This document shows, one piece after another, positions 12,642 through 25,139 of a stretch of DNA of 64,000 bases (positions are counted from its first letter, which is position 1; each line of letters starts with the position of its first letter). The notes beneath the pieces are model-generated. The model was not told where the DNA came from and did not search any database. It worked only from the letters and a program-made list of their open reading frames with translations. Source of the stretch: Pyxicephalus adspersus (lineage: Eukaryota > Chordata > Amphibia > Anura > Pyxicephalidae); NCBI RefSeq assembly GCF_032062135.1, contig NC_092862.1, positions 96,943,283-97,007,282 of the forward strand. The letters are read 5' to 3'. Made by a program: the position numbers and the translations under genes.

Positions 12642-13621
12642 GCCTCCATCCTTTTTGACAAAAGAGACTTATATGTATATCTCTACCTCCTGGTATTTTA
12701 GATATTAAAGATGATTTTAAAACACAATTCCAATATTTGACATAGTTTTCATTGTTACAATTCATTATTTTTATTTTCCCTCATTAATAAATGTAGGAGG
12801 TTTGCTGGGTGGGCCATATTATTTCAGGGGAAGTCAATGGATTTAGGGGCACTTGTTTCTATAAGCACTCACCAGCAGAGGTTTGCACTCCAGGATTCAT
12901 TTTAACTCCAAAGAAGCAGGTCCTGGGACTGGTTATTGAATTTACAAGAAAGCCCTGGTGACTGGTTGATTCACTGATGGAGTTATGTACTGATGTAGTT
13001 GCTTTAGAGGGGATTAGACTGAATGAGCACGACTATCTGTGAGTCGGTTTACTCCTGGCATTTTTTGTATTGTTAGCTTCCTGTCTGTAAAGCATCTACA
13101 TTGTTCCCTAAGAATATTTACTACTGTTCATATTTGAGCATTGAATAAAAGGGTCACTAAGACTATTTTACTTTTGTACATATGACAGTCATTTCTTAAC
13201 CAGCTCAATGACAAAGAATCCGAGGCTTTTAAAGTTATGTGCTCTGTTTGCAAACACAAAGAACATTGATGCTCATTATATTATAGCACCAATGGAAACT
13301 GATTTTACTTATCAAGAGTTTTTGTAAATCACATTGCTAATCAAACTGAACATAAAATATAGAAATATTTGCTATTTTCCATCCCCTATCTGTTTTTTTT
13401 TAATTTGCTGATGCTTATAATTAGAGTTGTCCGGCTGCTTTTATTTAGTGAAACTTAAAAAATTTAGATCAGGCAGGGCGGTATTGCAAAAAGTGAAAGG
13501 GGATGTCACTACTGCAATAATCATTCTTACCTGCCTGATTGCTCTGTTGAACTGTTAAAACCCTGAGCAACCACAGGTTCCCCTGCACTTGTTGAGACTG
13601 CATGAACTGAACTGCATGAAC

Positions 13622-13898
13622 ACAGTATTTATATAGCGCCATCATATTACACAGCGCTGTACATAGTCATGACACTAACTGTCCCTCAAAGGGGCTCACA
13701 ATCTAATGTCCCTACCATAGTCATATGTCATTAATGTAGTCTAAGGTCAATTTATGTATTTTTTATTGGGGGAAGCCAATTAACCTAACTGCATGTTTTG
13801 GGATGTGGGAGGAAATCGGAGTACCCAGAGAAAACCCACGCAGACTTGGGGATAACCTGCAAACTCCATGCAGAGAGTGCCCTGGCTGAGATTCGAAC
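13622..13898 (-). repeat. tRNA-derived SINE-like copy 2
   Basis: Minus-strand copy of the SINE-like family. On the plus strand it reads TATTTATATAGCGCCATC, TTACACAGCGCTGTACATAG, CTGTCCCTCAAAGGGGCTCAC and GGGAAGCCAATTAACCTAACTGC. It ends at GAGATTCGAAC, the reverse complement of the B box (GTTCGAATCTC). The A-box head is missing. Confidence 0.75.
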
Positions 13899-15471
13899 TT
13901 TTTTTACTGTATTTTCAACCGGTGGTCCTGACAATGTTCACTCACCGTACTGCTTCTGTATTTGAGCAGCGTTGTCACCCTAGTACAGAACTACAGAATA
14001 CCTTTTCCTCTTCTCTTTTTTCTAATACTGGAGGGGATCTGTAGTTTACAGATATAGTTATAAACTAATAATTCCCACAAAGAGCAGAGAGCATCAGAAG
14101 TGTTCAGCTCACAGGATTTCTTACAGGGCCAACAGATATTTTTTCACTTATTGAATAATAATGCATAAGAAAAGTGTATTGTTACAGTTGGAAAATGAAC
14201 CTTTTACATTCATTTCCCCAAGCATAATGTGTTTGCATAGTGGCATCTTCATATTCTTTTTTTTTAATTTTTATTTAAAATGCACTCCTTCCTTTTGCAA
14301 TACTAGGAGTCTGATTTAACAGCACATTTACTGTTACACAAATGTCGACTATTTCTCAAAAGTCAGCAGCTAAGGCCCTATTTCATTTTAACCATTACTG
14401 CGATATGATCTTAGCCTTATGGATCTTGATTGACATCCTGGCTTCACCTTCTCTGTATGAGAGACAAGATGACAGCTCCAATGGGAAATAAATGGCATCT
14501 CTAGGACACACTGGAGTAGTTTTAGTTCACAAATTATGCACCGGCAATATTCTTATAAATTAAATAATTTATATTTCAGTTTTTGTAAACATTTGCTTTA
14601 GTAATTCTGCAGCTACCCATACACAAGAACAACAGTATCTTCAGAAAAATAAAAGCTGGAGCGGTGGTTTAATCATTGCCAGTGGACAAGAATTTATAGT
14701 CAAAAAGATAATAAATGCATCAGAAAAATATGTTTAGGATAATCAGAATACTGTCTAGCTTTTCTTGAGGCCAAAGCAATTATGTCTTAAAGAATCACAG
14801 AGATAAACCTGAACTTGTATTAGCTGGGCAAAGCCTTGGGTCAAAGGACATGTATGAGAACTACAGGATGAAAGATGTTAAGGGCATTCCGGGCTGTCAT
14901 TTCGGTGATATGGGACAGGGGCAAGGAAATAATTGGCAGATATTGGAAAATTTTAATTCTCCGAGGCACACTACATTTGTTTCTGCATTCTGACCATGAA
15001 ATTTTGACATTATGTTTTTTCTTCTTTTTTTAACATATCTTATGACCATCACAGATTTTCTTTGTCATGTAGCAGCAAAACTCTGCAAAAGTAAAATTCA
15101 CATGCTGCAATTCCTTTCTTCCCAGTGGAGGTAGCTCAATGGTTATTGATTTTATCATGCCTGCTGTGATTGCCCTCACTCAGCTACAGATGCCATATAT
15201 TATCTTCTATTGTGTGTCAGTTAAGGCATCTGATTATTGTAAAGTATTCCACTATTAGCCTGTTGTGATTCCACCATATGATAATAGAAAACATTCTAAT
15301 GTGACTTGGAACATGATGATCCAAAGAGCAAATCACTGTCATCATAAAATACCAATATGTCTCTAAATATATATATGTTTTTTTAAAACAGTTCTATACT
15401 TCATTATATCAACTGCTCATTCAAAAAAGAAAAATATATTAAAGAAGTGCTCCTGTCAAAAATAATATATA

Positions 15472-15473
<2 letters not shown>
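13899..15473. other. Intronic DNA without a recognisable feature
   Basis: Mostly unique AT-rich sequence. No exon, RNA gene or clear repeat seen. Confidence 0.45.

Positions 15474-15527
<54 letters not shown>
15474..15527. repeat. (TA)n microsatellite
   Basis: Near-pure TA dinucleotide tract. Confidence 0.95.
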
Positions 15528-15529
<2 letters not shown>

Positions 15530-15570
15530 GAAATAATAATTAGGTCATTAAAAAGTGATATAACTAAATC

Positions 15571-15780
15571 AACTTTTAAAGCTAAATTCAGCTTCAATCC
15601 AGAGATTTTTCCTATAGTACTTTTTAATGCCACTAGATGTCCACAGCCTGATAGTCAGCATCATTAGCCCAGGTCATTTTGGACATGCTCCAGCTTGTGA
15701 ATGGGCAGTGAAAGAAGAAGCTGCATAGTGATGAGTTAATCTCTGCCACTCTGCTTTCTCTTCTCTCGTCAGCCTACATT
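15571..15780 (+). repeat. Dispersed repeat pair C, copy 1
   Basis: Parallels 18349-18595: TTTTAAAG head, TAGTACTTTTT, CTAGATGTCC, CAGCATCATT, then GGGCAGTGAAAG against TAGACAGTAAAAG. Diverged; class unknown. Confidence 0.5.
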
Positions 15781-17379
15781 CTACCCCTACTGCATGTTAC
15801 CTGTGTGCAGCTCGACGTATAGCTAAGCTCTGTTATCTTTCAATATTTCATACTGTATGTAACAATCTTAAAACTTTATAAAACAGGGTGAGTGGAACTG
15901 GGAAATAGGTATTAGTAATGTAATCCTTACGATGCTGTCACTAGAAGGAATAAAAGATGGAGTTCTTCAATATGTGCAAAAAATGCACATTCACTACTTG
16001 AAATGTAGTCAGCCCTTTCAAGTATGCTTCTGTTTCCTCGTCTCTTTTCACTAGGTGAAGCATAACTCAGCAGTGACAACAGAAGATGCTGTTATACCTA
16101 CGCTGGGAGCATGACAATTGATTGGCTCCCCGTACTGCTTCTTCGTTTCAGAGTCCAGCCCTTTTGTACAGACACTGCACAAGGCTGATACGGGATCAGT
16201 TTTGGGTCCCTGCTCACAGGCTTTAGAAATATTATTAATGATGTAATAATATTAAGAGGGCTGTATTTATAGGTTACCTAGTATTATAACATTTAGATCC
16301 AACCATGATATTCTTGATATGGTAAAACCTGGTACTAGGTGAACTAGGTGGGTCAATCCTGTGTTCTTATATATCATGAATACTGTAAGTCAGAACTCCT
16401 TGTTATATTTCCCAACTCGATTCTTGTTTACCTGGGAATTTTGGGTTCATCTTAGAATGTTCCAGCACTTCCTAATTTTCTATTATATAAAAAAAATTAA
16501 ACAAATAACAGGGCAAGGAGGAATACCACATACTGTCCAAACCAGCCATGCAGACTCAGGAATGCTGGCATCCCCATGAGACATATAAGAAATATTCTAG
16601 TGTTTCAACTTTCTCAGTTTGGAGTAAACTAACAGTTTAGAACTAACTCACAAGAACTAACTCACATGGGTTCCTTGAGATACTGTGGTTTTAAACATTG
16701 CCCTGGCAGAAACACATTTGCTGTAATAAAGTGGTGTCGAATATTTATTGGTTTCGATATGTGATGTTAGAAAATCCCAGCTTAAGTTAAGTTGTAAGGA
16801 CCAATGGCTGTGCTTGTAAAAGCCTTTGTGATGCCACAACTTGAAAACTTGGATTCATCTTGCATCCCAAATATTCTCTTGTGAGGGCATCAACCTTTTT
16901 GTTGCCATGGCTATAAGTTTTAAATCTGTGCCAGGATGGGAAGTGGAAGGAAAAAAAACTTCAGTTTCTTTACCTCATCTAGAGCACTAAGCACTTCCAG
17001 GTTCAGAGCTGTCAGAAACTACATTAAAGCACTAAATTTAATTTTAATGTATTTTTTACTTAATATAGATTTAAATACCATTAACACTCATTTTGTGCAA
17101 CATAAATTTTTCATGTAAAAATTTTACATTTTGATTGTGATTGAAAGCTGAAATAAATTGCTCCTGGTTTGAGGGTTAACCCAGAACATTTGAATGTGAT
17201 ATAAGTTAGCAGCAGTGTTCATTTTTTTCATAGATTTAACAATGATTTAATATTAAACACTCGAGTCTTACCTAACTTAAATTTCACTCCCTAAGATCCT
17301 GATATTATAAAGAAAAATCCTTCATTTTCTTTCCTTTTTATGAAGAAACCAAGCAGCAATCTCTTGCACTAAGCAGGTA
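15781..17379. other. Intronic DNA without a clear feature
   Basis: Mixed unique sequence. No exon or repeat with clear ends seen. Confidence 0.4.
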
Positions 17380-18020
17380 ATTAATTAAACAGCAGGATTT
17401 AGGATTTCATTACATTTCAGATTCACTCTCTCCCTGCCACCTGCTGCCCTAGAGAGCTTTAAGCAGCTTCGGTGTTGTTGGATGTTACAGGTGCAGGTGA
17501 GCTGAGAGCACAGCCACTTTCACAGTCCAGAAAGCATGACAATGCCCCTTACCAGTGCGAGGAAAGGCTAATTGAGAAGTGTGTATAAAAAAAAACTGTA
17601 ATGATGAGTAGCATTTACATGTATTGATTGGATGCTGGGCCTCACTCTCTCATTTATCACCAGCGGCAGCTGTGAAATCTTTCCCCACGTCAATTGCCAT
17701 AGCTTATATTACCGCTTTCTGATTTCTCTTTTTTCCAATTTTTTCCCTTCCCATCTTCTTTCTAAACTAAAATACAGATCCACCAGCTGGAATGGGCTGG
17801 TAATTACTCCTGCAACTCCAGCAGCTGCCGCAATTGCCAGACTGCTGGAGTGAAAAATTCCATCCTGCACTTCCGATTTTTTACATTACTACTGCATAAT
17901 CATATTTGACGAATAATTAACCTGGGTTAATACTTTAGGGAGCCATTTGCAAGTAAATTGATAAGCCAAGCACTGGAAAGGACTAAAAAGCTTATGGCAT
18001 CTCTGCACAATCAATACTTT
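17380..18020. promoter_or_regulatory. Candidate non-coding regulatory block (unproven)
   Basis: A repeat-free stretch with mixed composition and dispersed homeodomain-core motifs: TTAATTAA near 17380, GGTAATTACTCC near 17799, GAATAATTAACC near 17910. A CAGCAGCTGCCGCAATTGCC segment near 17818 retains a CpG. No coding frame is convincing. Calling it regulatory is inference from texture only. Confidence 0.25.
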
Positions 18021-18348
18021 GAACGGGCCTATTTAACCCATAAAATATAGAAAAGCTTACATTTTGTTTACACGCTTTAATTCTTTTCTATTATCCATTA
18101 CTGCTAGTAGTTTTTTGCCTGGATGTTTAATATTTTTTGAATATGCAATCATTTATTTGATATTACAATGAATTGATAACCTTAAAGTTAGGCAGTGACC
18201 AAAAAGACAACTACAGAGCTGTATGCAATGGTCAGGAAAGCATTATATGGATAACTTGTTCCAGATTAGGGTTTTGCATTGGAGTGCGAGGGACAGCTTT
18301 TGGAGCAGAACTCCAGCCAGAAATAACAAGGTAAAAAATGAATACGTT

Positions 18349-18595
18349 ATTTAAAGATAAAACAACAAAAGGAGCTCTGGTTTGCCATATTTACCATCTG
18401 CCCATTAAATTCTGCTGTAGTACTTTTTTTTCTTCTGCTAGATGTCCTTAACTTGATTGCCAGCATCATTCATCTATGTACTCTGAGCCCAAACCATCCT
18501 GCACCTGCCCTGGTCTGGTCTGTGGCTAGACAGTAAAAGGCAAATTAGCAGAGTGATATAGCCATCACTGTGATTTTTTTCTTTCTATCACACCT
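18349..18595 (+). repeat. Dispersed repeat pair C, copy 2
   Basis: Partner of 15571-15780. A separate exact 25-bp direct repeat with a 36-bp period follows at 18651 and 18687. Confidence 0.45.
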
Positions 18596-19332
18596 ATTTT
18601 TTCACACCCCATATGCTTGCTATATAGGGATTAATACCAGATCAAAATTAGGTACTTATATATGTCTTATAACTATATGTCTTATAGGTACTTATATATG
18701 TCTTATAACTACATAGCTGCATTAGTTTGTGTATTTTATATTTCACTGGAGTTCAAGACAAATTTTTTTTTGGTGGAAAGCATGTATATGTTTACAAGCA
18801 TATATCCTGGGGCTTTTTTCTTCTGAGACCAGGCTGCAGGATTACAAATCTTCAGAGGGTATGTACATGACTGCTTTTTGACAGATCTCTAATATTTAAA
18901 TAAAAGAAGAGTTTAGTTATTTGTGTACATCCAGTTCTGTGACTACAGAATTCTTACATCTTCCATCATCACGAAACTATGGCTTTTCACTAAGGGAACC
19001 AGGGTTTTTTATTTAGTTAATGTGAAAAATATTCAAGTGCTCATATTATGAAATATAAGTAATTATTAATGTAATGAAGGCATTATTAAAAAGAATTGTA
19101 ATTGCAGAAACCCTAGGCCAGATTCAGGGATTCTCATTCCCCGTTTCCTACTGCTCTGTGTATCCATGTCTTGACTATCAGCTGTGTGTATAGCTCACAA
19201 AGGGCTCTTCTTCACATTCAAATATTAGATTCAACCTTTTCCTTCTTTACTTTTACAATGTTACCCCTTCCTCTCTGTATGTATTGTGCTGTCCTAAAGA
19301 TAAAGACATAATCTGTGCTGTTTAAAGAGAGG

Positions 19333-20165
19333 CCCGTAGCAGGGAAATGTGCGAGGGCCTGCATGACAGGGGTGCTCGGACTGCACAAGGAAAGAGGGGG
19401 GGGGGGGAAGAAAGGGTTAAGGTGGAGTTATGCAAGGAAGCAAGGGGGAGAGAGAGGGTCCAGTCAAAAGTTTAAGGGGAGGAGATAGGAGAAGGTAAAA
19501 GGAGAGTGCAACGGAAGTCCAGGACAGTTTTTTGAGAGAAGAAATTGCACACCCACCCGCCCTAATGGTACAGTGTGGTGGCGGTTGAGGTTTGGTGGAA
19601 GGTAAGAGTCGGGGTTATTTATGGTTGGGGGATACCCGAGGTGGTGGTGAAATCCCCCCTTTAAGTGATGAAAGGTGGAGGCCCCTGAGAGGGTGTAGTG
19701 CAGCTAGGGGCCAGAATGGTGTGGCGGCTTTGGATTGTTATTGAGATTGGTGGTGGTGGACTTTACCTTCCGGACCTGCAACCTAGTTGTTGGCAATATG
19801 TTTGGGTTATAGTAGGAATTGGTTGAAGTAAACGAAGGGTTAATATATAGTTTATCAGTGGTTATTTATTAGTGGGTATTTAAGGGTTAATTTATTGTTG
19901 TCGTTATTTAAATGTTATTTATTTGTTTGTTGTTTATTTGTTGTTGGTTGTTTATACTTGTTATAATATTTACATATGCAAAGTTAATTTATGGAAATTG
20001 TTAAAGTTTTATTTATGGTTAATAAACGGCTGCTTGCCAGCCATTTTAAACGCAAAAGGTGTGGAGCAATTTTTGGGGGAAAAGGGGGGGGGGGGCTGGC
20101 AAGGGTAAAGAAAGAGTAGAGGTAAGTGTGGAGGGGGGAGGTTGGATTGGGCAACGGTCCGAGCT
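19333..20165 (+). mobile_element. G-rich retroelement piece, possibly DIRS/Ngaro-like terminal region
   Basis: Strongly G-rich on the plus strand: G runs at about 19393-19407 and 20084-20095, plus repeated GGTGGTGG and GGTGGAGG. It then shifts to a T/G-rich stretch (TTATTTGTTTGTTG) and an AATAAACGGCTGC at 20021 that could act as a polyadenylation signal. This order resembles the non-coding ends of DIRS/Ngaro-type elements of frogs as I remember them. No reverse transcriptase or tyrosine recombinase frame is present, and the ends are not defined. Confidence 0.35.
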
Positions 20166-20432
20166 ACCCTAGTCAAGTGAAACTAAACCTGAAAATTAAA
20201 AAACTTAAGTTTCGCTGTTGCTTTGTCCTTCTCTATAATGTATGGACAGCCCAGTGTACAAACATAATTTCTGCCTGACCAATCAAATTAGATAAAGATC
20301 CGCAATCAGTAAGAGGGCGAAGATGTCAGAACCAGCCACAGATCGAGGATACATAAGTTTAGTTGAATAATTGCTAAAAGTCAGGTAAGTTTATTTCAAT
20401 ACAAAAGGGACATTACCTGTCCCTTCTGCAGT
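20166..20432. repeat. Possible frog dispersed repeat
   Basis: The CAAGTGAAACTAAACCTG head and AGGGCGAAGATGTCAG core look like a common frog repeat. Only one copy is in the window, so this rests on recall. Borders approximate. Confidence 0.3.
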
Positions 20433-23335
20433 AAAAAAAAAAAGAAAAAAAATGTCTTTGTCTTTGGCCACACCACCCTGAATTTGCCCAATTCCATCTG
20501 ATTTCGGAAACAAAGGAAAGAGTGCGGCCTGGTTAGTACTTGGTTTGTGAAAAAAGTTGCCTTCCCTCAATTTTTTTTTCTGTTTTTCTTTAACTTTAAG
20601 TAATACGAAAAGACAGGTAGCATCAGAAATTAGGAGGAAGATGCATAGGTTGTTTGTCTTTTAGTTCACCATTTAGGCAGGCACTCTACATTTGTTATTG
20701 TGCACAGCAACTCTGGGAAAAACAGTTGTGTTTTAAAAGCTGAAACTCTGGCACTAAGCAAAATCAATGAACAAACAATCTAACACAATTGGTCACATAT
20801 TGATAGAATTAAATACTGCTGTTAACGTGACTTGTCATTGATCTGACAAAAACATAGACCAATGTAAAAGTTGCCTGCAGCCTTTAGAGACTCGCTGTGC
20901 TCATGCAGTGAAGGTTATGGCATGATCTGCCTTGACTTCTATAGGAATGCTTATTGTAATATTTTAGTTTTGCTCCTGGCTATGTGCTGTGAAATCTGGA
21001 TTGTAAGAATCTCATTTAAGTACATGGCCACACAATTAGGCAAATATTTTAAAGTACTAAAAAATATATGATTAAGTTTTTGAAATCATCATAATGGCAT
21101 TACAGATTTTAGAATTAAATAGAATTCCATGTAAAAAAAGGAAGCTGAGCTAAATTTAATGTATATTGTAAGATACCTTGAATATCAGGTTTGATAGGTT
21201 ACCGCCTATCACTGCTCCCAGGCATCTAGTGTTTGACAGTAGGTGCTTGGGGGTGATAAACTGTATAGTAAAATAGTGCTAGTCCGAACCTAGCCTTAGG
21301 TTGTGCATTAGCCTCAGATGTGATGTCTAATCCATGTGATCAGCTGCTCTTGGACGACCCTATGTGTGTGAGTTTATGGACAACAACTGCTACTGCAATA
21401 CAACTGCAACACAACTACAGCTCACTGTAGTTGTAAAGTACTCCCATTCAAATCAGTGAAAGCATCTGGTCACTCAAGGCTAGTCAGAAGCTCCATGTTG
21501 TTTTCGGGAACTCCATTGCAAACTGTCATTAATTGCTATGTGCCTGGGAGGGCTTGCCATGTGGTGTGCAAACGCAAGTGTGAAGAGAGCCCTAGTCTCC
21601 TTTTTCTTAGTAATCAGACTGTAACATTGAAGCAGGTCACACTTTAAACAGTCAGGGAGCTGATCCATGTCATATGTTTGTGAACTAAACCGGTTCTGGG
21701 ATTTTCACGGTTGAGTCAACTATGTTCAATCAAAATAAAAGTCCACAAAGTGGGTGCTGAACAAAGATGGCTCCATCCCTTAATGAATAATACAACCTAG
21801 TGTGTCACTGAGTATTTTTATCATGTGATTACTATTATAACTAATAAATGCATCTGTTATACTTACACATTACTTAGCATACATTAACTTAAAATTCAGA
21901 AAGGTCCATTTTAATATAACAACTATATGAAAGAGAAATCATAAAAAAGTGAAATTTACATATGGTAATTACTGTCATCAAAAATGCATACCTATTTACT
22001 GTTAAATCATATACTTTTTACATCATATACATTTTTGTCATTGTGCAGCATTTGCCTTATATCTGTACTACTTCAGCAGAATCTGACATAAACATAAAGA
22101 GATAGTAAGGGGTATACCAAATTTCAGTGAGCCTGACTGTTGTACAGTTTCTATGCAACACATCTATAAAAGGTCACTTGTCTAGACACACAGGTATAAA
22201 TGTTTTGTTAGTCGTCATAAACTTCAAAAATGCTTAAGGCTCTCAACTAGGAAAATGGACAAAAGTAGAATCAATCCGCTTTGGCTTTTTTAGCTACATA
22301 GGAGAAAAGAAGAAACTGTGCCCAGCTTATCGAATGTATACACAAGTATTGCTTGTCACACTAACAGTTTTATTTGTGTCTTCAATTTAAGCTTTTGTTA
22401 TAATCTGTGGATATTGCATTTTACATCCTGTAAATTAAATATTGGACTTAATGCAGTGGAAGAACACAGAGTGTTAAAATGCTTAATTCAAGTAGGTAAA
22501 AGCCTGAGGGCATTTAAAGCTCGCCTCATATCATGTTAATATTGCATTAAGCATTCTCTTATTGTACAGGATGCTTATTCGGAATGTCTGTGGGGAGGAT
22601 TGCTTCCAAAGATTTCAATTTCAATAAACAGATTATACAGCAATGCAGTATACAATAAGGAAGGTAGTAATGAATTGGTTATAAGGTCCCTTGCCATTCG
22701 TTTTGTATTTTTTAATTTTGTAAATAACATCACCAGTGTTCTGAGGGTAAGTGTTTGCATACTTATTTATTATTGATTTTTTAAAAATGCATTTAACATG
22801 AGAATTTATTGCACATATAAAAAAGCAGCATCTGGTGGAGGAAGCTGGTTGATGGAAACTATAGTGTTACGAAATTGCTGTAAGCGGTGGGAATTACATA
22901 ACTTCAAACAAATTATTGATGTGGACTTATTTAAAAATATTAATATCATATTTTATTTCTAAAGGAATCCTATGGGTAAGTTTCAGCTTTGTACATTTAA
23001 GAACTATATGGTGAGTTATTAAAAGACCTCTAGTGCCTATGGTGATGAAGATTTACCATTCGACTCAAGTTGCGTATGAAATTCTGTTTACTTTAAGTGT
23101 GTTTATCTTTACCAGATTGGTTGATCACTGCTGGAGTCACAAACCTGCAAGAAAAGTATAAGAAGGCTTGAAACCAATAGGATAATCTTTTCACTGCATG
23201 GTATATGACATTTCCATTTCATGGATTACAAAGCAATATAATATGTATTCTTACCATTCCCAGTAAAAAGACTATTTCACTAACTTAAGAAAATAAACCT
23301 GAAAAAAAAATGAAGTTCATACTTCATGTGAACTT
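20433..23335. other. Intronic DNA, mostly featureless
   Basis: No exon seen. Between about 21180 and 21610 there may be a decayed dispersed repeat (CTAGTCCGAACCTAGCC and, further on, AAGTGTGAAGAGAGCCC), but I could not define its ends. Confidence 0.4.
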
Positions 23336-23570
23336 TGCACGGTGGCTCAGCGGTTAGCACTCTGGCCTTTGCAGCGGCTAGGTCCCAAGTTCAAATCTCG
23401 GCCAGGACAATATCTCCATGGACTTTGCAGGTTCTCCCCATGTTTGCCTGGGTTTCCTCCCACATTCCACAAAAAAACATGCAGTTAGCTTAATTGGCAT
23501 ATGACTGAGGTAGGGACATTAGATTGTGGGGGGCAGCTAGTGCCATGACTATCAGCTTTGTAATAATAAT
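23336..23570 (+). repeat. tRNA-derived SINE-like copy 3
   Basis: Best-preserved head of the family. TGGCTCAGCGG at 23343-23353 fits the pol III A-box consensus. AGTTCAAATCT at 23388-23398 is a degraded B box about 45 nt later. GGTTCTCCCCATGTTTGC, AAACATGCAGTTAGCTTAAT and ACATTAGATTGTG follow, with a shortened 3' part ending in TAATAATAAT. Confidence 0.75.
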
Positions 23571-23961
23571 TACCTTTGCAGTGAAAATTGATGAAAACCC
23601 TCTGTTCAGGAGATACAGGCTTCTGAGTGTGATACATTGCATGTCACCTACTAGGTGGTATGATTCCTCATGCTGACCCCAACGTCACTTCTGTCCTTTA
23701 CTGTATCCTTAGCTTTTGAAAAGAGCAAATCTATCTCTCCGTCCACTATATAACACACTTAGTATAGGTAAGTTTGAGAAACACAGAAAGTGCAACCTTT
23801 TAGGTATATTTTGGCAAGTCACCTTGACAGGATTTACAAGTTGGTTAAAATGCATCAAATATTATGCAAAATCTGAAATTCTATGAAATCTAAGCAGCTG
23901 TCCATTGAGGTGATGTAACTTTTACCAACTTATCTTTATTCTAATGAACTTATGCTAACGG

Positions 23962-24685
23962 TGTTAGGAGGCGCTCTAGGCATAAGATCCCAGGCGATAC
24001 CTCACCACAGGAGGGCGCGCACAGCCTATTCCCCGTGGCGGCTGCGCTCGCGGTAGCACTGGGGTTACAGGATCAGTGCCCTGTAGGTTGCAGCATCCCT
24101 GTAGCTGAGGTTTCCCTCAGCATCCTCTGCACTGATGCTATACAGCTGAAGGGAATCGAGTTGTGTGCAGCTGATTGCTGAGTAGTTCCTGTTAATCCCA
24201 GGCTGTCATTGGCTGCTGGGGCTTTATAGGCTCTCTGCTTCCAGTCAGAGGTGCCTGGTATAGCGTCTGCTGGGCTGACCTGTGTTTGAGTGTTTTCGTG
24301 AGTTTTCTCTATTACTGACCTGCGCCTCTTTCTGACTATTCATTTGAACTCTGCCTGGACCAACCTCTGCTTGTGACCCCCACTCTGTTTTTGCCTCACC
24401 CCTTGTACTGCGCTGGATGGACTGATTTCCTGAGTGCTTGACTTGGCTAGTTTTTTGGATTTCCTGACATTTCTTACTGCATTTGTACCTCTGTACTCTG
24501 CATTGGTGGGCGCCGGGTCGGCTGTCGGCCTTTCTGCAGACACCATCCCAAGTCCTGGGGGCAACCGACTGCTGGGAGACATAACCAGTCTCCTGAGGCT
24601 GAGTAGGGGCTGCTATAGGCGAAGACTGTGGCATAGATTGGGGGATTGGTGTTTAGGGAATACCGGAATTCATCTGGGCGTTACA
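23962..24685 (+). mobile_element. LTR of a retroelement (gypsy-like), probably solo
   Basis: A 724-bp GC-rich unit that begins TGTTAGGAGGCGC and ends GGCGTTACA, giving the TG..CA ends of an LTR. It is flanked by AACGG (23957-23961) and AATGG (24686-24690), a 5-bp target duplication with one mismatch. A TATA-like CTTTATAGG sits near 24221, followed by alternating CTG-rich text (TCTGCTT, GTGTTTGAGTG) typical of vertebrate gypsy LTRs. No gag or pol frame lies on either side. The 80-129-residue frames inside it are shadows. The following ATGGAGCCCC could be the start of lost internal sequence, which would make this a truncated element rather than a solo LTR. Confidence 0.6.
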
Positions 24686-24913
24686 AATGGAGCCCCTAAG
24701 CAGGTTTAAATTTGTTTTTTAAATAATGTGCTGTCATTTTGAAACTCAAACCCAGAAGCGTAATTAGTGTTACCCAAACCCAGTCAAGCCCAGAAGCTAT
24801 GTTTAGTGTTGTACCAGCCAAAATATATATTCTGTTTTACAAATCCTTTGGTTTGTAAGCCATGTACAATGAGTTGCAGCAGAATTGGACAGAAGTAAAT
24901 TTTCTGATTCATT

Positions 24914-25136
24914 GGGCCTAATTTATTAAAGCTCTCAAGGCTGAATAGGATACACTTTCATCAGTGAAGCTGGGTGATAAAGCAAACCTTGAATGGATTT
25001 CTTCAAAGTAATTTGCAATTTGCTAGCAAATATTTTTAATCCCTGACCAGATCCATTCTAGGTTTTCTGGATCACCTAGCTTCATGGATGAAAGTGTATC
25101 CTTTCCAGCGTTGGAGAGCTTTAATAAATCAGGCTC
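24914..25136. mobile_element. Near-palindromic MITE, copy 1
   Basis: Starts GGGCCTAATTTATTAAAGC and ends GCTTTAATAAATCAGGCTC, its reverse complement with mismatches. The arms of about 75 bp also pair through GGATACACTTTCATC..GAAGC and CTTCAT..GATGAAAGTGTATCC. It could fold into one long hairpin. No coding capacity. Confidence 0.8.
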
Positions 25137-25139
25137 ACT

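Noticed and set aside
24245..24709. Open frames of 80-129 residues on both strands
   Set aside because: They overlap each other inside a GC-rich LTR and match no retroelement protein.
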